In this document: positions 17,379 through 26,223 of the stretch, piece after piece
How positions within the stretch are numbered: position 1 is the stretch's first letter
How the letters are laid out: every line of letters starts with the position of its first letter
The notes under the pieces: generated by a model
The model's input: only the letters and a program-made list of their open reading frames with translations
Databases searched by the model: none
Told to the model about the DNA's origin: nothing
Made by a program: the position numbers and the translations under genes
Source: Rhizobium sp. C4
GTDB taxonomy: Bacteria; Pseudomonadota; Alphaproteobacteria; Rhizobiales; Rhizobiaceae
Assembly (NCBI RefSeq): GCF_021026315.1
Contig: NZ_JAJNCX010000018.1
Span: 1-57,579, forward strand
Reading direction: 5' to 3'
Length of the DNA: 57,579 nucleotides

Positions 17379-18284
17379 TCACGTCAGGAAGTCGGGCTGC
17401 GCGTAAGCCGGGTTCGGATAGTGGTAGAAACCCTCGCCCGACGCGGCACCCAACTTGCCCTTGTCGATGTAATTCGTCTTCAGATACTCGGCGATGCGAA
17501 GCTGCACCGGATCCTTGCTTTGCTCGGCGCCGTTACGGATAATGTTGTAGGCCGTCGTCAGGCCGACAATGTCGAGGATGGCGAATGGCCCCATGCCGAT
17601 CGAGTTGGCGACCATCCAGGTCTTGTCGATGGTCTGGGCGTCGGCGACCTCGTTGACCAGCAATTGCAGCGCCGCGTTCAGCATGGGAATGAGCAGCGTG
17701 TTGAGCAGATATCCCGGCTGCTCCTTCTTCAGCGGCAGCGCGACCATGCCGATCGCTTTCGCAAATGCCACCACCGCATCGAAGACCGCCGGATCGGTGC
17801 CGGGGTGGCCCATGATTTCCGCCGTGTTGTGGGTCCAGATCTGATTGGCGAAGTGCAGGTTCAGGAAATGCTCGGGACGGCCGGTGAAGGCGGCAAACTG
17901 GCTCGGCAGCATGGTCGAAGAATTGCTGGCAAAGATCGTGCTCGGCGGCGCGACCTTGGCGAGTTCCGCATAGAAAGCGCGCTTGATATCGACGTTCTCC
18001 GGGACCGCCTCGATCATCAGATCGGCGTCCGCGACGGCCGTCTTCAGGTCGGAGCTATAGGCGATGCGGTCGAATGCGGCATCGACCGCCGCCTGCGTGG
18101 CGCCGACCTCGGCGATATAGGTTTGCTTCAGGGCCGTAAACTTGGCCTTTGCGCCTTCAAGCACGGTGTCGTTGATGTCGTAGACCGTGACATCGAAGCC
18201 GTGAAAGGCCGTTTGAAAGGCGATCTGTGCGCCGAGAACACCGGTTCCAGCGACGGTAACGTTCCTTATCGATTGCTTGGGCAT
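17379..18284 (-). CDS. 3-hydroxyacyl-CoA dehydrogenase (3-hydroxybutyryl-CoA type)
   Basis: This NAD(P)-dependent enzyme has 301 residues, the single-function short form. The Rossmann motif is VAGTGVLGAQIAFQTAFHGF at residues ~10-30, followed by the Asp of TVYDIND that favours NAD. The catalytic His-Glu pair is consistent with HFLNLHFANQIW and the EIMGHPGT segment. The C-terminal helical domain (GYLLNTLLIPMLNAAL) is present. The start is followed directly by the Rossmann strand. An FNR-type box lies 75 nt upstream of the ATG with a TAGGCT hexamer at the right spacing. A role as an anaerobic hydrogen sink on acetoacetyl-CoA or beta-ketoacyl-CoA is plausible but inferred. Confidence 0.92.
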   Translation of the reverse strand: MPKQSIRNVTVAGTGVLGAQIAFQTAFHGFDVTVYDINDTVLEGAKAKFTALKQTYIAEVGATQAAVDAAFDRIAYSSDLKTAVADADLMIEAVPENVDIKRAFYAELAKVAPPSTIFASNSSTMLPSQFAAFTGRPEHFLNLHFANQIWTHNTAEIMGHPGTDPAVFDAVVAFAKAIGMVALPLKKEQPGYLLNTLLIPMLNAALQLLVNEVADAQTIDKTWMVANSIGMGPFAILDIVGLTTAYNIIRNGAEQSKDPVQLRIAEYLKTNYIDKGKLGAASGEGFYHYPNPAYAQPDFLT

Positions 18285-18330
18285 AGGCCCTCCAGTCTTG
18301 TTCTTTATCTTTTCGACAACAGGCCGGATC

Positions 18331-18372
18331 AGCCTATGCCTATGGGGTGGGGTCGGTTTTGATCAAGATCAA
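18331..18372 (-). promoter_or_regulatory. FNR/FixK-type promoter of the hydroxyacyl-CoA dehydrogenase unit
   Basis: The box TTGATCTTGATCAA (minus strand, 18372-18359) is a perfect TTGAT-N4-ATCAA palindrome. Twenty-two bases further is TAGGCT (18336-18331), giving a class II geometry with the box centred near -41.5. The expected transcript start is about 18324, some 40 nt before the ATG. Confidence 0.83.
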
Positions 18373-18401
18373 TAAGCATGGCAGTCCAGGGCCGAACCCG
18401 A

Positions 18402-20993
18402 TCACATCCCCCATTTCCGGATGAACCACGTTTTGACGATTGTCGTCAGCACGGCATAGCCGACGAGGAACGATGCGACGATCGGCCAGTAGAGCAGCGG
18501 AAGCGGCTGCAGGCCAAGCGTTCCTGCCAGCGGCGAGTATGGCAGCGCAACGGCGATGGCACAGATGATGATCGTCGAAATGATCAGCGGCGGGCTTGCC
18601 CAGCTGTCGATGAAGGGCCGTTTCTTCGTGCGGATGACATGGATGATCAGCGTCTGGGACAGGATGGATTCCACGAACCAGCCCGTCTGGAAAAGCGACG
18701 GATTGCTCCAGGCATCGAACACGTAGAGCATGGTGAAATAGGTCGCATAGTCGAAGATCGAGCTCATCGGGCCAATGAACAGCATGAAGCGCATGATGTT
18801 GCCTATTTCCCATTTGCGGGGCTGCTGCAGATACTCCTCGTCCACCGTATCGGTGGGGATCGTCGTCTGCGAAAAATCGTAAAGCAGGTTGTTCGCCAGA
18901 ACCTGCAGCGGCGCCATCGGCAGGAAGGGCAGGAACATGGATGCGCCGAGCACGCTGAACATGTTCCCGAAACTCGAGCTGGCACCCATCTTGATATATT
19001 TGACGATGTTGCCGAACACCCGCCGCCCTTCGAGAACGCCTTCATTGAGGATCGCAAGGTTCTTTTCGAGAAGGATGATGTCTGCGGATTCCTTGGCGAT
19101 GTCGGCGGCCGTATCAACCGATATGCCGACATCCGCCCGCTTCAGCGCCGGCCCGTCATTGATGCCGTCTCCCAGAAAGCCGACGACATGGTCGCTGGCC
19201 TGCAGGGCTGCAATGATGCGGGCTTTTTGCGCGGGTGAGACCTTGGCAAAGACATTCGTCCGCTCAATTGCCTTGCGCAAAGCCTCGTCATCCATCGCCT
19301 CGATTTCATGGCCTGTGGCAACGCCTGTCACGGTCAGTCCGACATCCCGGCATGTCTTCAACGTCACCAGATCGTTGTCGCCCGTCAGGATCTTGATCGA
19401 GACGCCCGATGCAGCAAGGGCAGCAAGCGCGGCGGCGGCCGTTTCCTTCGGCGGATCGAGAAAGGCGACAAAGCCCTGAAGGGTCAGGCCGGCCTCGTCG
19501 CCGGCATGATAGGATGATTTCGGTTCGGCAATCTCTCTGGTGCCCAGGGCAATGACGCGAAAGCCGTCGCCATTAAGCCGCGCGGTCACGTCGGCAATGC
19601 TGGTGCGGTGGGCTGCATCGAGCGGCCTGCTTCCGTCGGCCGTTCGGCAATCGGCGCAGACGGCGAGCACCTCCTCGACGGCCCCCTTGCAGATCAGCAG
19701 CGTTTTGCCCTCGGGCGTCCCAACGACGACCGAGAGGCGTCGGCGATTGAAATCGAAGGGGATCTCATCGATCTTGCTGTAGCCGCCATCGACTGAGAGA
19801 TGTTCCTCAAGCTCGGCATGGTTCTGGATTGCAACGTCCAGAAGGTTCCGGAGCCCACTTTGAAAGTGGCTGTTGAGATAGGCGTATTTCAGGACATTAT
19901 CGTCGTTGTGTCCTGCCACATCGAGATGCAGTTTGAGGACGACGCGGTCCTGTGTCAGCGTGCCTGTCTTGTCGGTACACAACACGTCCATGGCGCCGAA
20001 ATTCTGGATCGCATCCAGCCGCTTCACGATGGCATGTTTCTTCGCCATCGCCATCGCTCCCTGTGCCAGGTTCACGGTGACGATCATGGGCAGCATTTCC
20101 GGCGCCAGTCCGACAGCGACGGCCACGGCAAAGAACAGCGCTTCCAGCCAATCGTGCTTGGTCAGGCCATTGATGAGGAAAACCAGCGGCACCATGACGA
20201 GGATGAAGCGCAGCATCAGCCAGGAAAAGCTTCGGATGCCGCGATCGAAGCTCGTTTCGGTGTCGGCGGCCATGATCTGGCGCGCCAGCGTTCCAAACGA
20301 AGTGGCGTCGCCGGTGTGAACGACGACGGCCGTGCCATATCCGCTGGAAATGCTCGATCCCATGAAGCAGATATTGGGCAGCGCCAGCGGGTTCTCGTCG
20401 GTCACCTTCGCGATGGCGTCGTTTTTTTCGACAGGCATGGATTCGCCGGTCAGTGTCGACTGGTTGACGTACAAATCGTTCGCGCTGCACAAGCGGACAT
20501 CGGCCGGCACCATGTCGCCCGCCGAGAGCTTGACGATATCACCCGGAACAAGCCCATCCAGCGGGATCGCGGCAAACCCCTCGGCATCCGCGCCGGCAGC
20601 GCCCTGTCGTTTCACCATGACCTCGACACGCACCATATTGGCAAGCTTTGCCGCCGCCTTGCTGGAGCGATGCTCCTGAATGAAGCCGAGGCCAATGCTG
20701 AGCACGACCATGGTCGCAATCACGGCGGCCGAGCGCAGATCCGAGAGCAGCCAGGAGAGGCCGGCAAGCCCGAACAGCAATATGTTCAGCGGGTTCTTGA
20801 ATTTGTTCCAAAGCTCCAGAAGCAGAGGCGAGCTGTCACGCCCGCCCGCTATATTGGGTCCGTAGGTTTCAAGACGTGCCTTGACCTCCTGACCGGAGAG
20901 GCCATCAGAACCTGTTTTCAGTTTCGCAAGCACGTCGGAAACGCTGGCTGCCGCCAGTGTCCGGAGTTCGAGATCGGATGGATTTGGTGTCAC
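18402..20993 (-). CDS. mgtA: Magnesium-translocating P-type ATPase
   Basis: The protein has about 863 residues and fits the MgtA/MgtB branch of P3B ATPases, which use ATP to import Mg2+. Visible elements are the actuator SAGDMVPADVRLC and LTGESMPVEK, the phosphorylation motif DKTGTLTQD near residue 340, and the hinge VVGFLGDGINDGPALKRAD. C-terminal spans include LQVLANNLLYDFSQTTIPTD, typical of MgtA. I start at GTG 20993 (GGAG ten bases upstream), because the longer frame to 21122 would overlap arcC by 56 bases and adds Arg-rich residues unlike the family. It follows arcC closely and is probably the last gene of the arc unit. Confidence 0.9.
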   Translation of the reverse strand: MTPNPSDLELRTLAAASVSDVLAKLKTGSDGLSGQEVKARLETYGPNIAGGRDSSPLLLELWNKFKNPLNILLFGLAGLSWLLSDLRSAAVIATMVVLSIGLGFIQEHRSSKAAAKLANMVRVEVMVKRQGAAGADAEGFAAIPLDGLVPGDIVKLSAGDMVPADVRLCSANDLYVNQSTLTGESMPVEKNDAIAKVTDENPLALPNICFMGSSISSGYGTAVVVHTGDATSFGTLARQIMAADTETSFDRGIRSFSWLMLRFILVMVPLVFLINGLTKHDWLEALFFAVAVAVGLAPEMLPMIVTVNLAQGAMAMAKKHAIVKRLDAIQNFGAMDVLCTDKTGTLTQDRVVLKLHLDVAGHNDDNVLKYAYLNSHFQSGLRNLLDVAIQNHAELEEHLSVDGGYSKIDEIPFDFNRRRLSVVVGTPEGKTLLICKGAVEEVLAVCADCRTADGSRPLDAAHRTSIADVTARLNGDGFRVIALGTREIAEPKSSYHAGDEAGLTLQGFVAFLDPPKETAAAALAALAASGVSIKILTGDNDLVTLKTCRDVGLTVTGVATGHEIEAMDDEALRKAIERTNVFAKVSPAQKARIIAALQASDHVVGFLGDGINDGPALKRADVGISVDTAADIAKESADIILLEKNLAILNEGVLEGRRVFGNIVKYIKMGASSSFGNMFSVLGASMFLPFLPMAPLQVLANNLLYDFSQTTIPTDTVDEEYLQQPRKWEIGNIMRFMLFIGPMSSIFDYATYFTMLYVFDAWSNPSLFQTGWFVESILSQTLIIHVIRTKKRPFIDSWASPPLIISTIIICAIAVALPYSPLAGTLGLQPLPLLYWPIVASFLVGYAVLTTIVKTWFIRKWGM

Positions 20994-21066
20994 GCAGGTT
21001 TGCTCCAATGCTCTTGCCTTGCGCCTCGGGTTCCAACTGCGAAAGTCATGAGGGGTTCCATCTTGC

Positions 21067-22008
21067 TCATGAGCGCAACGCGCCACCGAGATCGTGGCTT
21101 TTGGCAATCCGCGTGCCCGCATGGCCGTTCAGTATGCCTTCGGCATCCTCAAGCCGTCCGATTGCCGCAAATCCTCCTGCTTCGGCAAAGTCGGCCGCAG
21201 CAATGAGCTTCGGCCGCATGGAACCCTCCGGGGCACCCAGGGTGCGCGCAGCCTCCGGCGTCAGTTCGGCAATGGCGACGGCATTCCCGCTGCCGAAATC
21301 ACGAAAGACCGCGGCAACATCCGTCAACAATAGCAGCGCATCAGCGCCGAGCGAACGCGCCAGCAGGGCGCTTGCGGCATCCTTGTCGATGACCGCCTCG
21401 ATGCCGAGCAGGCTGCCGTCGTTGCGTCTGACGACCGGGATACCCCCGCCGCCGGTGCAGACGACGATCACGCCGTTGTCGAGCAGCAGCTTCAGCACCT
21501 TCCAGTCCGGGATCTCGACGGGCTTCGGCGAGGGAACAACACGACGCCACTTGTCGCCGTCTCTCGCAACGGTCCATCCGGCCGCCTTCGCGCGGCTTTC
21601 CGCTTCAGCTTGTTCATAGACCGGGCCGACGAATTTGCCGGGCTTGCCGAAAGCCGGATCCTTCGGGTCCACAATCACCTGTGTCAGGACGGTCGCCACC
21701 GGTCTTGTGTGATCCAGCGCGTTTTCCAGTTCCTGCTCGATCATATAGCCGATCATGCCCTCGGTTTCTGCGCCGAGAACATCCAGCGGATAGGCCTCAT
21801 CCGGCTTGTAGGCGGCGCCTTGCAGGGCGAGCAGGCCAACCTGCGGACCGTTGCCATGCGTGACGACAAGTCTGTGGCCCGCCCGGATGATGGCGGCCAG
21901 CGACCGGGCGACGACCTGAACGTTTTTGCGTTGCGCCTCTGCCGTCAGGGCCTCGCCGCGCCTGAGAAGGGCGTTGCCGCCGAGTGCTGCCACGACCAGC
22001 ATTCTCAA
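21067..22008 (-). CDS. arcC: Carbamate kinase
   Basis: The protein has 313 residues, the usual length. It transfers the phosphate of carbamoyl phosphate to ADP, the ATP-yielding last step of the arginine deiminase route. Visible motifs are [12 protein letters not shown] at the N-terminus (phosphate binding), [24 protein letters not shown] and the [24 protein letters not shown] stretch (nucleotide site). Its start overlaps the end of the ornithine carbamoyltransferase gene by four bases, so the two are coupled. Confidence 0.95.
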   Translation of the reverse strand: MRMLVVAALGGNALLRRGEALTAEAQRKNVQVVARSLAAIIRAGHRLVVTHGNGPQVGLLALQGAAYKPDEAYPLDVLGAETEGMIGYMIEQELENALDHTRPVATVLTQVIVDPKDPAFGKPGKFVGPVYEQAEAESRAKAAGWTVARDGDKWRRVVPSPKPVEIPDWKVLKLLLDNGVIVVCTGGGGIPVVRRNDGSLLGIEAVIDKDAASALLARSLGADALLLLTDVAAVFRDFGSGNAVAIAELTPEAARTLGAPEGSMRPKLIAAADFAEAGGFAAIGRLEDAEGILNGHAGTRIAKSHDLGGALRS

Positions 22009-23006
22009 TCCCCCAGCGTTGCAACGAGGACTGCCTTGATGGTGTGCAGACGGTTTTCCGCCTGATCGAAGACGATCGAGGCCGGACTTTCAAAGACCTC
22101 TTCCGTGACTTCCATGGCATCGATGCCAAACTGGGCCTTGATGTCGGCACCGACGCTCGTCTCCGTATTATGAAATGCCGGCAGGCAATGCATGAAGCGG
22201 GTTCTCGGATTTCCGGTCCGTTTCATCAGCGCCGCGTTGACCTGATAGGGCATGAGCAGCTTGATACGTTCTGCCCATTTCTCCTTCGGCTCGCCCATCG
22301 AAACCCAGACATCGGTATAGACGAAGTCGACATCCTTGACCGCCTGTCCGATATCCGCCGTGATCGTGATCCGCGCGCCGGTTTCTTTGGCGATCTCGTC
22401 CGCCTCGTGGCGAATTTCGGCAGACGGCCAGCATGCCTCCGGCGCACAAAGCCGAACGTCCATGCCCATTTTGGCGCCGCCGATCAGCACGCTGCCGCCC
22501 ATGTTGTTGGCGGCGTCGCCGATGAAAACGAAGGCGACCTGATGCAGGAGCTTTTCGACATGTTCCTGCATGGTCAGGAAGTCGGCCAGGATCTGGGTTG
22601 GATGGAATTCATTGGTCAGGCCGTTATAGACGGGCACGCCGGAATATTTCGCCAGTTCCTCGACGATCGCCTGGCCGAAGCCCCGATATTCGATCGCGTC
22701 ATAGATGCGGCCAAGAACGCGGGCCGTATCCTTGACCGATTCCTTGTGCCCGATATGGCTTCCCGTTGGTCCGAGATAGGTGACGCGCGCGCCCTGATCG
22801 AAGGCCGCGACTTCAAAGCCGACACGGGTTCGGGTCGAATCCTTCTCGAAAATGAGGGCAATGTCCTTGCCCTTTAGCCTTGGGACCTCGGTGCCGGCAT
22901 ATTTTGCCGTCTTCAGGTCCGCCGCAAGCTTGATGAGAAAGCTGATCTCGCGCGGCGTGTAATCGCGAAGCGTCAGCAGGCTTCGGTTCTTCAGATTGAA
23001 GGCCAT
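22005..23006 (-). CDS. arcB: Ornithine carbamoyltransferase, catabolic
   Basis: The protein has 333 residues. The carbamoyl-phosphate loop is [13 protein letters not shown] near residue 57, the second substrate motif is [10 protein letters not shown] near 272, and [18 protein letters not shown] is also typical. In the deiminase route it works in reverse, splitting citrulline into ornithine and carbamoyl phosphate. The start at 23006 has AAGGAG eight bases upstream; the longer frame overlaps arcA and is Arg-rich. Gene order arcD-arcA-arcB-arcC supports the catabolic rather than the biosynthetic (ArgF) role. Confidence 0.95.
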   Translation of the reverse strand: MAFNLKNRSLLTLRDYTPREISFLIKLAADLKTAKYAGTEVPRLKGKDIALIFEKDSTRTRVGFEVAAFDQGARVTYLGPTGSHIGHKESVKDTARVLGRIYDAIEYRGFGQAIVEELAKYSGVPVYNGLTNEFHPTQILADFLTMQEHVEKLLHQVAFVFIGDAANNMGGSVLIGGAKMGMDVRLCAPEACWPSAEIRHEADEIAKETGARITITADIGQAVKDVDFVYTDVWVSMGEPKEKWAERIKLLMPYQVNAALMKRTGNPRTRFMHCLPAFHNTETSVGADIKAQFGIDAMEVTEEVFESPASIVFDQAENRLHTIKAVLVATLGD

Positions 23007-23023
23007 GGAAATGCTCCTTGAAG

Positions 23024-24256
23024 TCAGGTTGCGTCGCGGATGGTCGGGCAGCTCATGCAATGGCCCCCACCGCGACCTCGGCCGAGTTCCGCGCCGGGAA
23101 TGGCCAGCACGTCGATGCCGACGGCTTTGAGCGCCGCGTTCGTATCGTCGTTTCTGTCGTAACCGACGACGACGCCGGGTCTCAGCGCCAGAACATTGTT
23201 GCCGTCGTTCCACTGCTCGCGCGCACGCTCTTCCTCTGTCGCGCCGCCGGTGGGCACGATCTGAAGCTTTCGATAGCCGAGAACCTCGGCCACGATCTCG
23301 AAGATCGGTCGCGGGTCATGGCGGAAGGAGAGGGGCGTTTTGCCATCACCCGGCCTGATGTCATAGCAGACGAGTTCGTCCGCAACCTCCTTGAACGTCG
23401 TCACGACATCGCCGCCGCAGAGCGTGAAGACGGTATCGAGATGCATGGCGGCACGCGACTTCGGGATGCGGAAGGCCAGAACCCGATCGACAACGCTCTT
23501 GCTGAACAGAGCCTCTGCAAGTTGCCCGATGCCTTGTGGAGACGACCGCTCGCCCATGCCAACGAGAACCGTGCGGTTTCCAACCGGCATGATATCGCCG
23601 CCCTCCAGCGTTGCCAGCCCGTGCTCCTTTGACGGATCGCCCCAATGGACCGTCACCTTGCCGGCGAATTTGGGATGAAACCTGTAAATCGCCGCCGTCA
23701 GCAGCGTTTCAGGCCGTCTGGCCGGCCAGAACATAGGATTGACCGCGACACCGCCATAGATCCACGCGGAATTGTCGCGGGTGAACAGGGCGTTCGGCAG
23801 CGGCGGCAGGATGAAGCCGTGATGGCCAAGGTAGCTTCCAAACAGGCCGGTCGGCTTGAAGGGGAGATCGTCGACCGCGAGCCCACCGAGCAGAAAGTCG
23901 GCAAGGCGAGGTCGGGGCAGTTCCTCCATCCAGGCGCGCAACTCGGCGATCATGCCGATGCCGACCTGATCGGCTGCGATCCGGTGATCCAGCACGAAGG
24001 CGCGGGCTTCAGGAATTTCGAGGGTTTCGGCGAGCAGCGTGTTGACGTCCAGCACCTCGACACCCTGTTCCCGCATCACGCCGGTAAAGACATCGTGGTC
24101 CTTCTGGGCCTGCTTGACCCAGAAAACGTCGTCGAAAAGCAGCTCCTCCCGGTTTGTCGGCGTGAGGCGTCGATGGGCAAGGCCGGGGCGGCAGACCAGC
24201 ACCTGCCGCAAGGTTCCTGTTTCGGAATGCACGCCCAGGGGAAGGGAATTGTTCAT
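23024..24256 (-). CDS. arcA: Arginine deiminase
   Basis: The protein has 410 residues, the normal length. It hydrolyses L-arginine to citrulline and ammonia. Family motifs are [19 protein letters not shown] (substrate guanidinium-binding Asp region), [23 protein letters not shown] with the catalytic His, and the C-terminal GGGHCMSCP with the nucleophilic Cys near residue 400. The gap to arcB is 17 nt. The full catalytic set is intact. The unit is preceded by an FNR-type box before arcD, consistent with oxygen control of fermentation of arginine and with acid neutralisation by ammonia. Confidence 0.96.
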   Translation of the reverse strand: MNNSLPLGVHSETGTLRQVLVCRPGLAHRRLTPTNREELLFDDVFWVKQAQKDHDVFTGVMREQGVEVLDVNTLLAETLEIPEARAFVLDHRIAADQVGIGMIAELRAWMEELPRPRLADFLLGGLAVDDLPFKPTGLFGSYLGHHGFILPPLPNALFTRDNSAWIYGGVAVNPMFWPARRPETLLTAAIYRFHPKFAGKVTVHWGDPSKEHGLATLEGGDIMPVGNRTVLVGMGERSSPQGIGQLAEALFSKSVVDRVLAFRIPKSRAAMHLDTVFTLCGGDVVTTFKEVADELVCYDIRPGDGKTPLSFRHDPRPIFEIVAEVLGYRKLQIVPTGGATEEERAREQWNDGNNVLALRPGVVVGYDRNDDTNAALKAVGIDVLAIPGAELGRGRGGGHCMSCPTIRDAT

Positions 24257-24344
24257 TGTCGTCTTCCTCGGCCAATGGCCGCCAGAGCATCATCCGATCG
24301 GAGTGGAACGAAGGTCGATTGGATCATGTTGAAAATAGAAGGAT

Positions 24345-25814
24345 TTAGAGGGCGCTGATGGCGCCGATCCACATGAGGTATCCGGCGACGACCGCCGCCA
24401 GACCGATCGCCGCCGCGAGAAGCGCCTCGAGGCCGGAGAACGGTTTTTCCGCCCTGGCATGCCGTGCCCACCAGTAGACGGGAACGCCGAGGACATAGAG
24501 AAGCGCGCACATCAGCAGATAGTTCGGGCCGGCTGCGTAAATCAGCCAGCAACCGTAGACCGTCGCAATGGCGCCCGTGAACAGATCGCGGCCGCGTGCT
24601 TCGCCCGGGCCATAGGCCTCGCCGCTGATGGCGAGCTTGAGGGCGTAAGCGCCGGAAAGCACGTAAGGGACAAGGATGGCCGTCGATGCGATGAAGAAGA
24701 GGGCCAGATAGGTCGAATTCGCAAAGAAGGTGAGAATCAGAAAAGCCTGTACGAGCAGGTTGGTGATCCAGAGCGCTCCCGACGGCGAGCCCTTGCTGTT
24801 TTCAACGGCAAAGATGTCCGGCAACATCCCCTCCTTGGCGGCGCGATAGGGGATTTCGGCGGCAAACAGCGTCCAGCTCAGGAAGGCGCCGGCGACGGAC
24901 ACGACGAGCCCGATCCGGACGACGACGGAGCCCCAGGGGCCGGCAATCTTTTCAAGAACATTGGCCATGGAGGCAGCGGCCGGCAGGCCGGCGAGTTCCG
25001 GCTGGCTCATGATGCCGAAGGAGAGAAGCGAGACGGCAAGATAGGCCGCAAGCGCGATGACGAAGCCGATGATCGTTGCCCGTCCGATATCGGCCCGTTT
25101 GGCCGCCCGCGCGGAATAGACGCTGGCGCCTTCGATGCCGATGAAGACCCAGAGCGTGACCAGCATCGTGCTTTTGACCTGGGTGAGGATATTGCCGAGC
25201 GCCGGTGTTTCCGTGCCCCAGAGGTCCAGGCGAAATGTTGGAAGACGGAAGGCGATCGCAACAAGCGCGATGAACAGCACGATCGGTGCGAGCTTGGCGA
25301 TCGTCGTCAGGACGTTGATGATGGCGGCCTGGCGAATGCCCATCAGGATCAGGGCATGCGTGGCCCAAAGCAGAATGGACGCCCCGACGATCGCCTGCCA
25401 CGTATTCCCTTCTGCGCCGAACGCGGGAAAGAAATAGCTCAGCGCCCCGAAGATCAGAACGACATAGGAGACATTGCCGATCCAGGCGCTCAGCCAGTAA
25501 CCCCACGCACTATTAAATCCGACGAAATCGCCGAAGCCGGCGCGGGCATAGGCATAGGGACCGGCGTCCAGCGCGGGCTTTCGGGTCGACAGGCTCTGGT
25601 AGACGAAGGCCAGCGCCAGCATGCCGACGCCCGTGATCAGCCATCCGATCATGACAGCGCCGGGCGACGCGCCCTTCGCCATGTTTTGCGGCAGGCTGAA
25701 GACACCGCCCCCGATCATCGATCCGACCACCAGCGCCACCAGAGGCAGCAGGCCGAGCTTGGTTTCAGAAACAGGGCTTTGGACGCGGACCACGTCCACG
25801 GTCGGAATGCTCAT
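24345..25814 (-). CDS. arcD: Arginine:ornithine antiporter
   Basis: This is an amino acid/polyamine/organocation (APC) transporter of 489 residues with about twelve to thirteen spans. The first span carries the APC substrate motif VGSMIGGGVFSLPQNM, and later segments such as EGASVYSARAAKRADIG and AAEIPYRAAKEGMLP resemble ArcD/YdgI-type exchangers. It swaps external arginine for internal ornithine, needing no energy. It is the first gene of the arc unit, 88 nt ahead of arcA. The ATG has AAGGAA about seven bases upstream, and the FNR-type box lies about 155 nt upstream. Confidence 0.93.
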   Translation of the reverse strand: MSIPTVDVVRVQSPVSETKLGLLPLVALVVGSMIGGGVFSLPQNMAKGASPGAVMIGWLITGVGMLALAFVYQSLSTRKPALDAGPYAYARAGFGDFVGFNSAWGYWLSAWIGNVSYVVLIFGALSYFFPAFGAEGNTWQAIVGASILLWATHALILMGIRQAAIINVLTTIAKLAPIVLFIALVAIAFRLPTFRLDLWGTETPALGNILTQVKSTMLVTLWVFIGIEGASVYSARAAKRADIGRATIIGFVIALAAYLAVSLLSFGIMSQPELAGLPAAASMANVLEKIAGPWGSVVVRIGLVVSVAGAFLSWTLFAAEIPYRAAKEGMLPDIFAVENSKGSPSGALWITNLLVQAFLILTFFANSTYLALFFIASTAILVPYVLSGAYALKLAISGEAYGPGEARGRDLFTGAIATVYGCWLIYAAGPNYLLMCALLYVLGVPVYWWARHARAEKPFSGLEALLAAAIGLAAVVAGYLMWIGAISAL

Positions 25815-25941
25815 GCTCGTATTCCTTGCTTTGAAGAACTATCGTTAGCGAGCTGGGTTCCATCTGCGGAACGAACCTCAAATCAATGCCGAGGGCACCT
25901 CTGCGGGTGCGCGTGACGGTTCCGAAACTCGTCACGATCTT

Positions 25942-25983
25942 AAGCTAGACCTTATACACCCTTTTGGAATTGATACAGGTCAA
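25942..25983 (-). promoter_or_regulatory. FNR/FixK-type promoter of the arc unit
   Basis: The minus-strand box is TTGACCTGTATCAA (25983-25970), TTGA-N6-TCAA. Exactly 22 nt downstream is TAGCTT (25947-25942), mirroring the TAGGCT element before the hydroxyacyl-CoA dehydrogenase. A start near 25935 would give a leader of about 120 nt before arcD. The box could also act on the divergent ABC gene, but its spacing fits arc best. Confidence 0.78.
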
Positions 25984-26223
25984 GGGACGCGTTCTGATTG
26001 AGGTGTAGCTATTCCCCGGAGGAATCGAGGGCTTTTACGGTACGCTTCAGGTTGGGGGATGCGACTTGCCTGTTTTGCGCGGTGCCGGTCCCGCGCGTCG
26101 TCATCGGCGACGACGACCTGGGCCACCATCGAACTGCTGAGTCGGAGAGAGAGCGTGGGGTTCGAATTCTGCGGCCCCAAAGTGCCTGCCGCCCCCGTAT
26201 GCCGTCGGAAAGGTACAATCGTC

